Shown: positions 10,201 to 23,695 of the stretch, piece after piece
Numbering within the stretch: position 1 is the stretch's first letter
How the letters are laid out: each line of letters begins with the position of its first letter
The notes under the pieces: generated by a model
What the model was told of the DNA's origin: nothing
What the model saw: only the letters and a program-made list of their open reading frames with translations
Database searches by the model: none
Translations under genes and position numbers: made by a program
DNA from: Gibbula magus
Taxonomy: Eukaryota; Mollusca; Gastropoda; Trochida; Trochidae
Assembly (NCBI GenBank): GCA_936450465.1
Contig: OW388297.1
Coordinates: 29,902,387-29,966,386, forward strand
Length of the DNA stretch: 64,000 nucleotides
Reading direction: 5' to 3'

Positions 10201-13200
10201 GATTCCTTGATTTTGAAGTGTAATGATATTTCATCTAACGACTACAGGGGTCGATTCCTAGATTGTGAAGGGTTCTCAAATAGTTTTTTTAATATCTTAT
10301 CAACGTACTACATGGATCGATTCCTAGATTGTAAAGGGTTATGATATTTCATCTAACGACTACAGGGGTCGATTCCTAGATTGTGAAGGGTTATGATATT
10401 TCATCTAACGACTTCATGGGTCGATTCCTAGATTGTGAAGGGTTCTCAAAATGTTTTTCCATCTTATGAACGGACTACATGGGTCGATTCCTAGATTGTG
10501 AAGTGTTATGATATTTCATCTAACGACTACATGGGTCGATTCCTAGATTGTGAAGGGTTCTCAAAAAGTGTTTCTATCTTCTGAACGGACTACATGGGTC
10601 GATTCCTAGATTGTGAAGTGTTATGATATTTCATCTAACGACTACATGGGTCGATTCCTAGATTGCGAAGGGTTCTCAAAAAGTTTTTCTATCTTATGAA
10701 CGGACTACATGGGTCGATTCCTAGATTGTGAAGTGTTATGATATTTCATCTAACGACTACATGGGTCGATTCCTAGATTTTGAAGGTTTATGATATTTCA
10801 TCAAAAGACTACAGGGGTAGATTCCTAGATTGTGAAGGGTTATGATATTTCATCTACCGACTATAGGGTCGATTCCTAGATTGTGAAGGGTTATGATATT
10901 TCATCTAACGACTACATGGGTCGATTCCTAGATTGTGAAGGGTTCTCAAATAGTTTTTCTATCTTATGAACGGACTACATGGGTCGATTCCTAGATTGTG
11001 AAGTGTTATGATATTTCATCTAACGACTACATGGGTCGATTCCTAGATTGTGAAGGGTTCTCAAAAAGTGTTTCTATCTTATGAACGGACTACATGGGTC
11101 GATTCCTAGATTGTGAAGGGTTATGGTATTTCATCTAACGACTACATGGGTCGATTCCTAGATTGTGAAGGGTTCTCTAATAGTTTTTCTATCTTATGAA
11201 CGGACTACATGGGTCGATTCCTAGATTGTGAAGTGTTATGATATTTCATCTAACGACTACAGGGGTCGATTCCTAGATTGTGAAGGGTTCTCAAATAGTT
11301 TTTCTGTCTTACCAATAGACTACATGAGTCGATTCCTAGATTGTGAAGGGTTATGATATTTCATCTAACGACTACAGGGGTCGATTCCTAGATTGTGAAG
11401 GGTTCTCAAATAGTTTTTCTGTCTTTCCAAAAGACTACATGAGTCGATTTCTAGATTGTGAAGGGTTATGATATTTCATCTAACGACTACAGGGGTCGAT
11501 TCCTAGATTGTGAAGGGTTCTCAAATAGTTTTTCTATCTTATGAACGGACTACATGGGTCGATTCCTAGATTGTGAAGTGTTATGATATTTCATCTAACG
11601 ACTACATGGGTCGATTCCTAGATTGTGAAGGGTTCTCAAATAGTTTTTCTGTCTTATAAACAGACTACATGGGTCGATTCCTAGATTGTGAAGGGTTATG
11701 ATATTTCATCAAACGACTACAGGGGTAGATTCCTAGATTGTGAAGGGTTATGATATTTCATCTAACGACTACAGGGGTCGATTCCTAGATTGTGAAGGGT
11801 TATGATATTTCATCTAACGACTACATGGGTCGATTCCTAGATTGTGAAGGGTTATGATATTTCATCTAACGACTACATGGCTCGATTTCTAGATTGTGAA
11901 GGGTTCTCAAAAAGTGTTTCTATCTTATGAACGGACTACATGGGTCGATTCCTAGATTGTGAAGTGTTATGATATTTCATCTAACGACTACATGGGTCGA
12001 TTCCTAGATTGTGAAGGGTTCTCAAAAAGTTTTTCTGTCTTATCAACAGACTACATGGGTCGATTCCTAGATTGTGAAGGGTTATGATATTTCATCTACC
12101 GACTATAGGGTCGATTCCTAGATTGTGAAGGGTTATGATATTTCATCTAACGACTACATGGGTCGATTCCTAGATTGTGAAGGGTTCTCAAATAGTTTTT
12201 CTATCTTATGAACGGACTACATGGGTCGATTCCTATATCGTGAAGTGTTATGATATTTCATATAACGACTACATGGGTCGATTCCTAGATTGTGAAGGGT
12301 TCTCAAATAGTTTTTCTGTCTTATCAACAGACTACATGGGTCGATTCCTAGATTGTGAAGGGTTATGATATTTCATCAAACGACTACAGGGGTAGGTTCC
12401 TAGATTGTGAAGGGTTATGATATTTCATCTAACGACTACAGGGGTCGATTCCTAGATTGTGAAGGGTTATGATATTTCATCTAACTACTAGAGGGGTCGA
12501 TTCCTAGATTGTGAAGGGTTCTCAAATAGTTTTTCTGTCTTACCAATAGACTACATGACTCGATTACTAGATTGCGAAGGGTTATGCAATTTCATCTAAC
12601 GACTACAGGGGTAGATTCCTAGATTGTGAAGGGTTATGATATTTCATCTAACGACTACAGGGGTCGATTCCTAGATTGTGAAGGGTTATGATATTTCATC
12701 TAACGACTACATGGGTCGATTCCTAGATTGTGAAGGGTTATGATATTTCATCTAACGACTACAGGGGTCGATTCCTAGATTGTGAAGGGTTCTCAAATAG
12801 TTTTTCTGTCTTATCAACAGACTACATGGGTCGATTCCTAGATTGTGAAGGGTTATGATATTTCATCAAACGACTACAGGGGTAGGTTCCTAGATTGTGA
12901 AGGGTTATGATATTTCATCTAACGACTACAGGGGTCGATTCCTAGATTGTGAAGGGTTATGATATTTCATCTAACTACTAGAGGGGTCGATTCCTAGATT
13001 GTGAAGGGTTCTCAAATAGTTTTTCTGTCTTACCAATAGACTACTTGACTCGATTACTAGATTGCGAAGGGTTATGCAATTTCATCTAACGACTACAGGG
13101 GTCGATTCCTAGATTGTGAAGGGTTCTCAAATAGTTTTTCTGTCTTACCAATAGACTACATGAGTCGATTCCTAGATTGTGAAGGGTTATGATATTACAT

Positions 13201-16200
13201 CTAACGACTACAGGGGTCGATTCCTAGATTGTGAAGGGTTCTCAAATAGTTTTTCTGTCTTATCAACAGACTACATGGGTCGATTCCTAGATTGTGAAGG
13301 GTTATGATATTACATCTAACGACTACAGGGGTCGATTCCTAGATTGTGAAGGGTTATGATATTTCATCTAACGACTACATTGGTCGATTCCTAGATTGTG
13401 AAGGGTTCTCAAATAGTTTTTCTATCTTATGAACGGACTACATGGGTCGATTCCTTGATTTTGAAGTGTAATGATATTTCATCTAACGACTACAGGGGTC
13501 GATTCCTAGATTGTGAAGGGTTCTCAAATAGTTTTTTTAATATCTTATCAACGTACTACATGGATCGATTCCTAGATTGTAAAGGGTTATGATATTTCAT
13601 CTAACGACTACAGGGGTCGATTCCTAGATTGTGAAGGGTTATGATATTTCATCTAACGACTTCATGGGTCGATTCCTAGATTGTGAAGGGTTCTCAAAAT
13701 GTTTTTCCATCTTATGAACGGACTACATGGGTCGATTCCTAGATTGTGAAGTGTTATGATATTTCATCTAACGACTACATGGGTCGATTCCTAGATTGTG
13801 AAGGGTTCTCAAAAAGTGTTTCTATCTTCTGAACGGACTACATGGGTCGATTCCTAGATTGTGAAGTGTTATGATATTTCATCTAACGACTACATGGGTC
13901 GATTCCTAGATTGCGAAGGGTTCTCAAAAAGTTTTTCTATCTTATGAACGGACTACATGGGTCGATTCCTAGATTGTGAAGTGTTATGATATTTCATCTA
14001 ACGACTACATGGGTCGATTCCTAGATTTTGAAGGTTTATGATATTTCATCAAAAGACTACAGGGGTAGATTCCTAGATTGTGAAGGGTTATGATATTTCA
14101 TCTACCGACTATAGGGTCGATTCCTAGATTGTGAAGGGTTATGATATTTCATCTAACGACTACATGGGTCGATTCCTAGATTGTGAAGGGTTCTCAAATA
14201 GTTTTTCTATCTTATGAACGGACTACATGGGTCGATTCCTAGATTGTGAAGTGTTATGATATTTCATCTAACGACTACATGGGTCGATTCCTAGATTGTG
14301 AAGGGTTCTCAAAAAGTGTTTCTATCTTATGAACGGACTACATGGGTCGATTCCTAGATTGTGAAGTGTTATGATATTTCATCTAACGACTACATGGGTC
14401 GATTCCTAGATTGCGAAGGGTTCTCAAAAAGTTTTTCTATCTTATGAACGGACTACATGGGTCGATTCCTAGATTGTGAAGTGTTATGATATTTCATCTA
14501 ACGACTACAGGGGTCGATTCCTAGATTGTGAAGGGTTCTCAAATAGTTTTTCTGTCTTTCCAATAGACTACATGAGTCGATTCCTAGATTGTGAAGGGTT
14601 ATGATATTTCATCTAACGACTACAGGGGTCGATTCCTAGATTGTGAAGGGTTATGATATTTCATCTAACGACTACAGGGGTCGATTCCTAGATTGTGAAG
14701 GGTTCTCAAATAGTTTATCTGTCTTACCAATAGACTACATGAGTCGATTTCTAGATTGTGAAGGGTTCTCAAATAGTTTTTCTATCTTATGAACGGACTA
14801 CATGGGTCGATTCCTAGATTGTGAAGTGTTATGATATTTCATCTAACGACTACATGGGTCGATTCCTAGATTTTGAAGGTTTATGATATTTCATCAAAAG
14901 ACTACAGGGGTAGATTCCTAGATTGTGAAGGGTTATGATATTTCATCTACCGACTATAGGGTCGATTCCTAGATTGTGAAGGGTTATGATATTTCATCTA
15001 ACGACTACATGGGTCGATTCCTAGATTGTGAAGGGTTCTCAAATAGTTTTTCTATCTTATGAACGGACTACATGGGTCGATTCCTAGATTGTGAAGTGTT
15101 ATGATATTTCATCTAACGACTACATGGGTCGATTCCTAGATTGTGAAGGGTTCTCAAAAAGTGTTTCTATCTTATGAACGGACTACATGGGTCGATTCCT
15201 AGATTGTGAAGTGTTATGATATTTCATCTAACGACTACATGGGTCGATTCCTAGATTGCGAAGGGTTCTCAAAAAGTTTTTCTATCTTATGAACGGACTA
15301 CATGGGTCGATTCCTAGATTGTGAAGTGTTATGATATTTCATCTAACGACTACAGGGGTCGATTCCTAGATTGTGAAGGGTTCTCAAATAGTTTTTCTGT
15401 CTTTCCAATAGACTACATGAGTCGATTCCTAGATTGTGAAGGGTTATGATATTTCATCTAACGACTACAGGGGTCGATTCCTAGATTGTGAAGGGTTATG
15501 ATATTTCATCTAACGACTACAGGGGTCGATTCCTAGATTGTGAAGGGTTCTCAAATAGTTTATCTGTCTTACCAATAGACTACATGAGTCGATTTCTAGA
15601 TTGTGAAGGGTTCTCAAATAGTTTTTCTATCTTATGAACGGACTACATGGGTCGATTCCTAGATTGTGAAGTGTTATGATATTTCATCTAACGACTACAT
15701 GGGTCGATTCCTAGATTGTAAAGGGTTCTCAAATAGTTTTTCTGTCTTATAAACAGACTACATGGGTCGATTCCTAGATTGTGAAGGGTTATGATATTTC
15801 ATCAAACTACTACAGGGGTAGATTCCTAGATTGTGAAGGGTTATGATATTTCATCTAACGACTACAGGGGTCGATTCCTAGATTGTGAAGGGTTATGATA
15901 TTTCATCTAACGACTACATGGGTCGATTCCTAGATTGTGAAGGGTTATGATATTTCATCTAACGACTACATGGCTCGAATTCTAGATTGTGAAGGGTTCT
16001 CAAAAAGTTTTTCTATCTTATGAACGGACTACATGGGTCGATTCCTAGATTGTGAAGTGTTATGATATTTCATCTAACGACTACATGGTCGATTCCTAGA
16101 TTGGGAAGGGTTCTCAAAAAGTTTTTCTGTCTTATCAACAGACTACATGGGTCGATTCCTAGATTTTGAAGGTTTATGATATTTCATCAAAAGACTACAG

Positions 16201-18046
16201 GGGTAGATTCCTAGATTGTGAAGGGTTATGATATTTCATCTACCGACTATAGGGTCGATTCCTAGATTGTGAAGGGTTATGATATTTCATCTAACGACTA
16301 CATGGGTCGATTCCTAGATTGTGAAGGGTTCTCAAATAGTTTTTCTATCTTATGAACGGACTACATGGGTCGATTCCTAGATTGTGAAGTGTTATGATAT
16401 TTCATCTAACGACTACATGGGTCGATTCCTAGATTGTGAAGGGTTCTCAAAAAGTGTTTCTATCTTATGAACGGACTACATGGGTCGATTCCTAGATTGT
16501 GAAGTGTTATGATATTTCATCTAACGACTACATGGGTCGATTCCTAGATTGCGAAGGGTTCTCAAAAAGTTTTTCTATCTTATGAACGGACTACATGGGT
16601 CGATTCCTAGATTGTGAAGTGTTATGATATTTCATCTAACGACTACAGGGGTCGATTCCTAGATTGTGAAGGGTTCTCAAATAGTGTTTCTGTCTTTCCA
16701 ATAGACTACATGAGTCGATTCCTAGATTGTGAAGGGTTATGATATTTCATCTAACGACTACAGGGGTCGATTCCTAGATTGTGAAGGGTTATGATATTTC
16801 ATCTAACGACTACAGGGGTCGATTCCTAGATTGTGAAGGGTTCTCAAATAGTTTTTCTATCTTATGAACGGACTACATGGGTCGATTCCTAGATTGTGAA
16901 GTGTTATGATATTTCATCTAACGACTACATGAGTCGATTTCTAGATTGTGAAGGGTTCTCAAATAGTTTTTCTATCTTATGAACGGACTACATGGGTCGA
17001 TTCCTAGATTGTGAAGTGTTATGATATTTCATCTAACGACTACATGGGTCGATTCCTAGATTGTAAAGGGTTCTCAAATAGTTTTTCTGTCTTATAAACA
17101 GACTACATGGGTCGATTCCTAGATTGTGAAGGGTTATGATATTTCATCAAACTACTACAGGGGTAGATTCCTAGATTGTGAAGGGTTATGATATTTCATC
17201 TAACGACTACAGGGGTCGATTCCTAGATTGTGAAGGGTTATGATATTTCATCTAACGACTACATGGGTCGATTCCTAGATTGTGAAGGGTTATGATATTT
17301 CATCTAACGACTACATGGCTCGAATTCTAGATTGTGAAGGGTTCTCAAAAAGTTTTTCTATCTTATGAACGGACTACATGGGTCGATTCCTAGATTGTGA
17401 AGTGTTATGATATTTCATCTAACGACTACATGGTCGATTCCTAGATTGGGAAGGGTTCTCAAAAAGTTTTTCTGTCTTATCAACAGACTACATGGGTCGA
17501 TTCCTAGATTGTGAAGGTTTATGATATTTCATCAAAAGACTACAGGGGTAGATTCCTAGATTGTGAAGGGTTATGATATTTCATCTACCGACTATAGGGT
17601 CGATTCCTAGATTGTGAAGGGTTATGATATTTCATCTAACGACTACATGGGTCGATTCCTAGATTGTGAAGGGTTCTCAAATAGTTTTTCTATCTTATGA
17701 ACGGACTACATGGGTCGATTCCTAGATTGTGAAGTGTTATGATATTTCATCTAACGACTACATGGGTCGATTCCTAGATTGTGAAGGGTTCTCAAATAGT
17801 TTTTCTGTCTTATCAACAGACTACATGGGTCGATTCCTAGATTGTGAAGGGTTATGATATTTCATCAAACGACTACATGGGTCGATTCCTAGATTGTGAA
17901 GGGTTATGATATTTCATCAAACTACTACAGGGGTAGATTCCTAGATTGTGAAGGGTTATGATATTTCATCTAACGACTACAGGGGTCGATTCCTAGATTG
18001 TGAAGGGTTCTCAAAAAGTTTTTCTATCTTATGAACGGACTACATG
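7228..18046 (+). repeat. Two-subunit satellite array with higher-order repeats, ~10.8 kb
   Basis: The array consists of two related monomers sharing GGGTCGATTCCTAGATTGTG. Type A (52 bp) continues AAGGGTTATGATATTTCATC and TAACGACTAC. Type B (63 bp) continues AAGGGTTCTCAAATAGTTTT, TCTATCTTATGAACGGACTA and C. A and B alternate in irregular patterns. Diagnostic variants (a TTTTGAAGGTTTATG monomer at about 10775, 14023, 14868 and 16161) reveal higher-order units of about 845, 1293 and 1345 bp, besides a 3,248-bp duplication. The array ends abruptly at GGACTACATG, next to CTGTTGTGG. Open frames inside shift frame between A+B pairs (115 bp) and are not genes. Confidence 0.97.
7851..14346 (+). repeat. 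3,248-bp tandem duplication inside the satellite
   Basis: About 7851-11098 and 11099-14346 match almost base for base at an offset of 3,248. Shared rare variants include TTATGGTATTTC at 7873 and 11121, TATATCGTGAAGTG at about 8985 and 12233, and TTTTTTTAATATC at about 10281 and 13529. I noticed a single T/G difference (about 9515 versus 12763) while scanning, so this is a very recent unequal-exchange or replication event, if it is not an assembly artefact. Confidence 0.9.
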
Positions 18047-18657
18047 CTGTTGTGGACATGATATAGTTCAATTTGTCATACAACATAATTGGACTTAAAA
18101 AATATACATATATCATTGGTCTTCTTTCCATAATCGAAGTATCTCCCAGAAAGCATGTAGGATATCAGTAACTCAGAACAGTTTGATATTGGAGAATAAT
18201 ATACTGTTTTAAGATCGCTATTGTGCCTTTTGGACAGCGGCAGCTTCAAGCATCAGCAGAACAATGCACATCCAGCATGATGAATAGAGCCTTATTTCAG
18301 ATCATCCTGCGAGAAATACGTCTCATATGTCTTTACTTTGACCAGTTGTAAAAAATATGAATAGGGCCTAAACCCTATGGTATGTGAATCGTTTTGCTCT
18401 TAATTCCAGGTGAAACATAGTTGTTTTAGTGTCAGAACAATGATTCATATAATATCAAATATTGCCAGTAACTTTTCCTGTCTTTAGTTACCATTTACTG
18501 AAGGATGTTTGGTGGTTAATCTGGATTATTAGTTCTCCAATCTCCCTGTCTTCTATAATTGTAGGAAACGTTTATTCTAATCGGCAGGCGTATTCCAAAT
18601 ATGTTCGTTGAAGGAAATGTTCATTCTTATCTTAAAATGTAATGGGCAAACTAAGCA
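18047..18657. other. Intergenic after the satellite
   Basis: About 600 bp of unique-looking AT-rich DNA between the end of the satellite and a TIR element. No gene or repeat recognised. Confidence 0.4.
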
Positions 18658-19236
18658 TCATCCTCGATAATCCAGCGCTATTGCTCCGATAAATCTACAC
18701 ACAAGCGCTTGAAAACAGTAAGGCTATTTATCCCTTACCTAGTTACCTCCTCTTGGGTCCATGTTATCCAATCAGAAACGAAACGCAGACACTATCTGCG
18801 TAAACAACTCGACCAATCAAAACGCTTCACTACCGTTATTTATAGAAACAAACATGGCGGCGGCCGACTCACTCGATTACGATAAAGTTTGTAACAAAAT
18901 CAGCGTAGAAAACCTGACAGAAACTCAAAAGAAAGTTTTAAGAAGTCTGTACGAGAAGAAGGGTGTATTCATGTCCATCAAAAACGGGTGGAGGTAAATG
19001 ATTAAAATCCCTGTGCTACCAGGCGTTCCCAATCATCTGCGAAAGCCAAGATCCTGACACGAGAGTGCTTGTTATTTCACCCTTGATTTCAAGTGATCTC
19101 ATTGGTTGTTAGAAAGCAAGCGTTTCGCTGAGTCATTGCGAAGGGAGGTAACTAGGTTAAGGATTTATACCCTTACTGTTTTCCAGCGCTTGTGTGTAGA
19201 TTTATCGGAACAATAGCGCTGGATTATCGAGGATGA
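18658..19236 (+). mobile_element. 579-bp TIR element with a captured helicase fragment
   Basis: 93-bp terminal inverted repeats (18658-18750 and 19144-19236) start TCATCCTCGATAATCCAGCG and end at AGTTACCTCC. They agree at most positions. The flanks CTAAGCA (18651-18657) and CTGAGCA (19237-19243) look like a 7-bp target duplication with one change. The interior carries a protein-like fragment (see the pseudogene entry) and no transposase, so the element is non-autonomous. The superfamily is not assigned; a 7-8 bp duplication would allow a hAT- or Mutator-like origin. Confidence 0.75.
18854..18999 (+). pseudogene. Truncated RecQ-type helicase N-terminus with Walker A, frameshifted
   Basis: An open frame starting at ATG 18854, in an AACATGGCGGCGGCC context, encodes about 47 residues. 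It contains LTETQKKVLRSLYEKKGVFM and then SIKNGWR, stop. This resembles the region of RecQ-family helicases (motif 0 into motif I) just before the P-loop. Removing one A from the AAAAA run at about 18979-18983 would turn the tail into a TGGGK Walker A core, which supports a frameshifted ancestral helicase exon. The sequence then ends at AGGTAAATG, which could also be a splice donor. A frame may begin upstream at ATG 18761. I see this as a captured gene piece inside a TIR element, not a working gene. Confidence 0.5.
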
Positions 19237-19959
19237 CTGAGCATTACAGAACTGTGGACTCCCATTTCCTCATCACAACTTCAGAACAATAAACATATTT
19301 CAGTTCTGAAACAGGTCCTTGTCAGCTGTTTGATTATGACCTTTGGGCCTTTCGTCAAGTACACTGGGCAGGCGATGATAATAATGTTTCAGGAAATTTA
19401 CCAAAGTCTTTTTCTACGCGAAATAAGTACTAGTGTTCTCATCGGCGCAATCTTCTTCTTCACGTTGCGGCTCGGACGTACCTCCCTTATCGATAAAGTT
19501 TCCGAAAGTCATTTGTGACATAATATTATTTGTAATTTCGTAGTTTGAACTTTGCAGAATGTTCTGAAAAGTCCCTAATATTCCTGAATCAAGTTAAAGT
19601 ATAAAATGGTTATTTTTAAGGTTTTTTCATTTTTCATTCGACCCTTTTACTATCTGAAATTTGAATTGCATAAGTATAGGAAGATTTTCCAGAATATCTA
19701 CCTGTTCTTAAACTAATGGTAATGGTATGTTATGTAAGAAAATTATTTACTGCCTTAATTATGCCTACGTTTCAGCAAAACTCATTCTAGTTAAGTATGT
19801 TTGTTCCATTTGTGTATTGTAGATAACTGTACTTGTCTTTATCTCATTTTCACATGTCAGATCAAATCTTTATTGAGATTTTTTAATTCGAACGGTATGT
19901 TTACATTGTATTTGTGTTTGACATTTATACTGTTTGGCACTTTACTTATTGAATGTTCA
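19237..19959. other. Intergenic, nothing identified
   Basis: AT-rich sequence. A 62-codon open frame at 19330-19518 has no recognisable features and is left uncalled. Confidence 0.4.
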
Positions 19960-20079
19960 TGTCCTAGTATTATTACAATTTTGAAAACATTCGTACACTA
20001 TTGTCATGGAGTATTTGGCAGAATATTTCAATATCAAACACTAAACCAAAGGGTATATTTCTAAACCACATTTGGAATT

Positions 20080-21320
20080 AGTGTTGTTGAAAATTGAGAA
20101 AATTGAACTTATACTGACTATCATCATTACCATTATCTATAACCTAGTCTAAACTTTACTAAACTTTATATGCATTTAGGTACTTATCAGACCATTCATT
20201 ATCAAATACCAACTTTATTACACTATTACTTAACCTTTGGGACACATTTATTTTATATTCGTAATAATCTTTTTTGAGTGATTGAGTGATTTCACAAACT
20301 TGTTTTTCACAAGGTTCAATATGAACGTGTGACGAGGTAAGAAGAACTTAACGAGATAACATTGCATAGAAACACCCACCTGACATGTCAAATATAACAG
20401 TCTGCTGTGACGTTGCTTGACTTTTCAACAAGCAACAAATATTACAAACTGAAAACTTACGATACAAATTACTGTGTTTCCTAATTCAAATGACCATATA
20501 TTTACGTCTGCAAAGATTTTATAAATAAAACCACGTCTTGTATAATTCAAATGTGAACCATACGTATTGTATATATCTCATTGACGTGAATATATTTTAT
20601 AGTTACCTTAGAAGATTCAACTTTTTGATGATTAAAAAATTAATATACCTTAAAACGACGTCTTGTTTTATTGATCGTTATTCAATACTTTAGGAAAATA
20701 CTCACATTATATCATTTGCTGTTGACATTTTTCACATATCAGTAGGGGAAATGTATGTGTGGTAATATTTAACCTTTATAGACTTTCAAAATTGCAAACA
20801 ACGTTTTCAACTAAGTTTTAATAGGTTAGAATTTAAAGAAATCGGTATCTTATTTAGTGAATATTAGCTCATAAAGTTATTTCAATCTTAAATCAATTCA
20901 ATATGTTTGTAATTTGAAATGTGTATCACTAATAGCATAGAATGAAACGACCAGTGCATTCGTCACATCAATTGTTGTAGTCGCATATAAAAAAACAACA
21001 CTGCTTTCCCGGCGAACTTCTTTTCTTAACCAATGGAAACTCATCTTTGAGCGGCTATGTCGACCGAGTGACTTCAAATATCTTTAAGTTAGCATTTGAT
21101 TCTAAAAAAAATCAAATATCATATTTTGAGGAAAACACATTAAACGAGAATCGTTTATGGCAAATGTCACTTTCACAACGGCGTCCATGATTGCACAACT
21201 AGACTCAAATGCAACCAATAACTATTTTCCCTTTATACCGGGTTTCCGGCCTTAGTAGAACGCGTTCGGAGGTAAGGATAGGAATTCTGAAGGTAGTAGC
21301 CTCTGTGGGAAGAGAATGAA
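20080..21320. other. Copy-A-specific segment, no gene seen
   Basis: About 1.2 kb present only in copy A of the segmental duplication. AT-rich, without a supported open frame. It could be an old insertion in A or a deletion in B. Confidence 0.4.
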
Positions 21321-23629
21321 CATGACTGAACAATGCAAAACCTTTTTGCTCCAGATCCAATGCGGTTGATAACGTGACAGTTCTATAGATTGTAATGACA
21401 CGAATGATTAAAACTTATTTTAAAATATGTATTGAGCTAGGTCCAATGTGTTGCCCGTATCTTGCCTTTGATTTGATGATAAGATCACCTGACATATCAA
21501 ATTGTAGGATTTGCATAGGGTTTCATGCCAAATATGCAGACTTATTGAAACTCATTTACCTTCATCAGGTTCTTTGTGGAAGACATTCTCCAAGAAATCT
21601 TCAGAACACATGTGACCGAATAATAAAAGTTTTTGTTTGAAATTGGTTGATCAAAGGGCGGTTGTGTGTACTTGAAATAGATGCAACGCTCACCTTACAT
21701 TTGTAAAATTCTGCCAGGACATTGTTAAAGTACTTGAAAGGCGTGCATGTGGAGAAAGATGACACATATCAAAACTTAGACACGATGTTATGTGCGAAAT
21801 AAGAAATAAAACACTCGAATTCAACTTTTAAATCGTTTAATAAGATGCTGTCAATAAAAACAAGTTTTTTTTGTAACAAAACATAATCAACACATACACG
21901 CTAATATATACCGCAAACAACTGCCACAAGGGTTCCTACAGAATGACCCATTTACCATTGCGATAAAGTCACGTTTCTGTGTGTCCATCCTGTGACCATA
22001 CATTACCTATCATCAAGACATGGACCCACGCAATTGGTTTTAAGTTGTAAACAGTGTTATTATTGATCCTAACAATTACTTATTTCATTTACATAGTTTT
22101 CATAGTTATATAATTCAGTTTAACAACAGTGTTGCAAAAGAAGAACATATCTACATGAAATAAATAGTTACAGTGACCAACTGTTCGTGATTTTAGTAAA
22201 TACAGACTGTGATGCATAGAAAAATGTGTGTTACACAAAATTATATATTTGAATGTAGTTTTAAGGGATGACAATAATTGTTTTTATTAATATAACATTT
22301 CCATCGAAAACTGAATTAATGCTTTCTGTTTTGTCATGGTTAGTTTGACCTTAAACATAATTCAAAAGTTAATGGTTCATATTCTGAGTTCTCTTGAATA
22401 CCATGTCTTTAAAAGTAAACTAGTTATATTAGTTGAGTATGCCAATTACCATGAGTGTATATAAATCAGCACTGTTTTATCCAAATTTCTAATCTGAGAC
22501 GTCATGCATATTATTTTTCATTTAGTAGAAGGAGACAACGTAAAACTTTGTGAAGCACCTTATAACTTATTTACTAAGTAATGTCTTCTTGGATGTTGTC
22601 TTCATCTGAATTATCGTCATTGCTACGTCATGTCAATGTATTTTGTTGCAGTTCTGTTCTTATAGCTTTTCCTGCAGAACATGCTCGTAACCTCAGTCAA
22701 ATAAACATCTGCAGAATTATTCTTTTAGTTGTTCACATGTTTAAGTAATTTAAGCATCTTAAAGGTTTAATACTAGCAAGGTTTATTTCTTCTGTCACAT
22801 TGATTTTGGAATCCTGACTTCATGGATCTGTGAACAGTATGTGTTTGACTTACGTGACCACCTTTCCATAACTTTTGACAGACATTCATTAAAATTTATT
22901 CTCCACTATGCACCGTTAGTCTGTAGGCCACGTTTTTTCTTTCTTTTTTTTATGTTTACAATATTTCACATTTTTCAAAGTTGGGAAATCGTTTGTAAAT
23001 GTTAACCCCTTCTTGTTCTTTGATCTTTGAATAAATACTAGATACATGATTGTATCCTCAACTTAGCAAAAATTGAATCGCATGAAAAGGTGACAATTAA
23101 ACTGTACTAAGAAGCCATTTCAAGTCGTTTTATACTAAGGTGTTACTTTTTAATTTTGTCAATAATTCGATTTAGAAAGTTTTAAAACCACAATGGAAAA
23201 TCACAAATAATTGTCACAACTATATTTCTTAGTACATATCTCAAATCCACTTCATTCCTTCTGCTTGGAAAGACACGTATTATTGTCCTGGTTGAAGATG
23301 TTTGCTGTACAATCGTATTAAGACTGTGGTGGAATATTGAATGTGTCCATGCTTTCTTGAGGAACTTATTTCTTTGTTGAAGTCATTTTCCAACAATTGA
23401 AAGGGTTCGTTCGCTTTTAACCTAGTTAAGTTGAGCAAACAGTTGAAGTTGTATGACAAACTGTCGGCGAAAAACTATTATTAGTCTATTTTGTATAGAC
23501 TAGATGAGGAAAGGTTGTTCTCAGAACTTTGTCATGAGGTATGCAGAGTTAATTGGTGATAAATTACGAACTTACAGGTTGTTTAAAAAAGACTGTAGAC
23601 CAGAAGTTTATGTCAGAAATATTATGTCC

Positions 23630-23676
<47 letters not shown>

Positions 23677-23695
23677 TAGTAGGAGTAGTAGTAGT
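23630..23695 (+). repeat. (AGT)n microsatellite
   Basis: About 21 AGT/GTA triplets with a few interruptions (GGT, AGG). The serine-rich or valine-rich open frames across it are artefacts of the repeat. It lies in the segment of copy A that is absent from copy B. Confidence 0.95.

Noticed and set aside
8929..13592. Four ~63-codon open frames in the satellite with repeated GRFLDCEGF words
   Set aside because: They are translations of B monomers (63 bp, 21 codons). The frame is lost at each A monomer (52 bp), starts are non-ATG, and the pairs are duplicated only because the DNA is duplicated.
7228..18046. CRISPR-like array
   Set aside because: Spacers are not unique: the between-core segments are just two repeated types. 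The genome is eukaryotic and there are no cas genes.
18761..18997. A working host helicase gene starting here
   Set aside because: The frame lies between 93-bp TIRs, the P-loop core is out of frame by one base, and no downstream helicase exons are seen.
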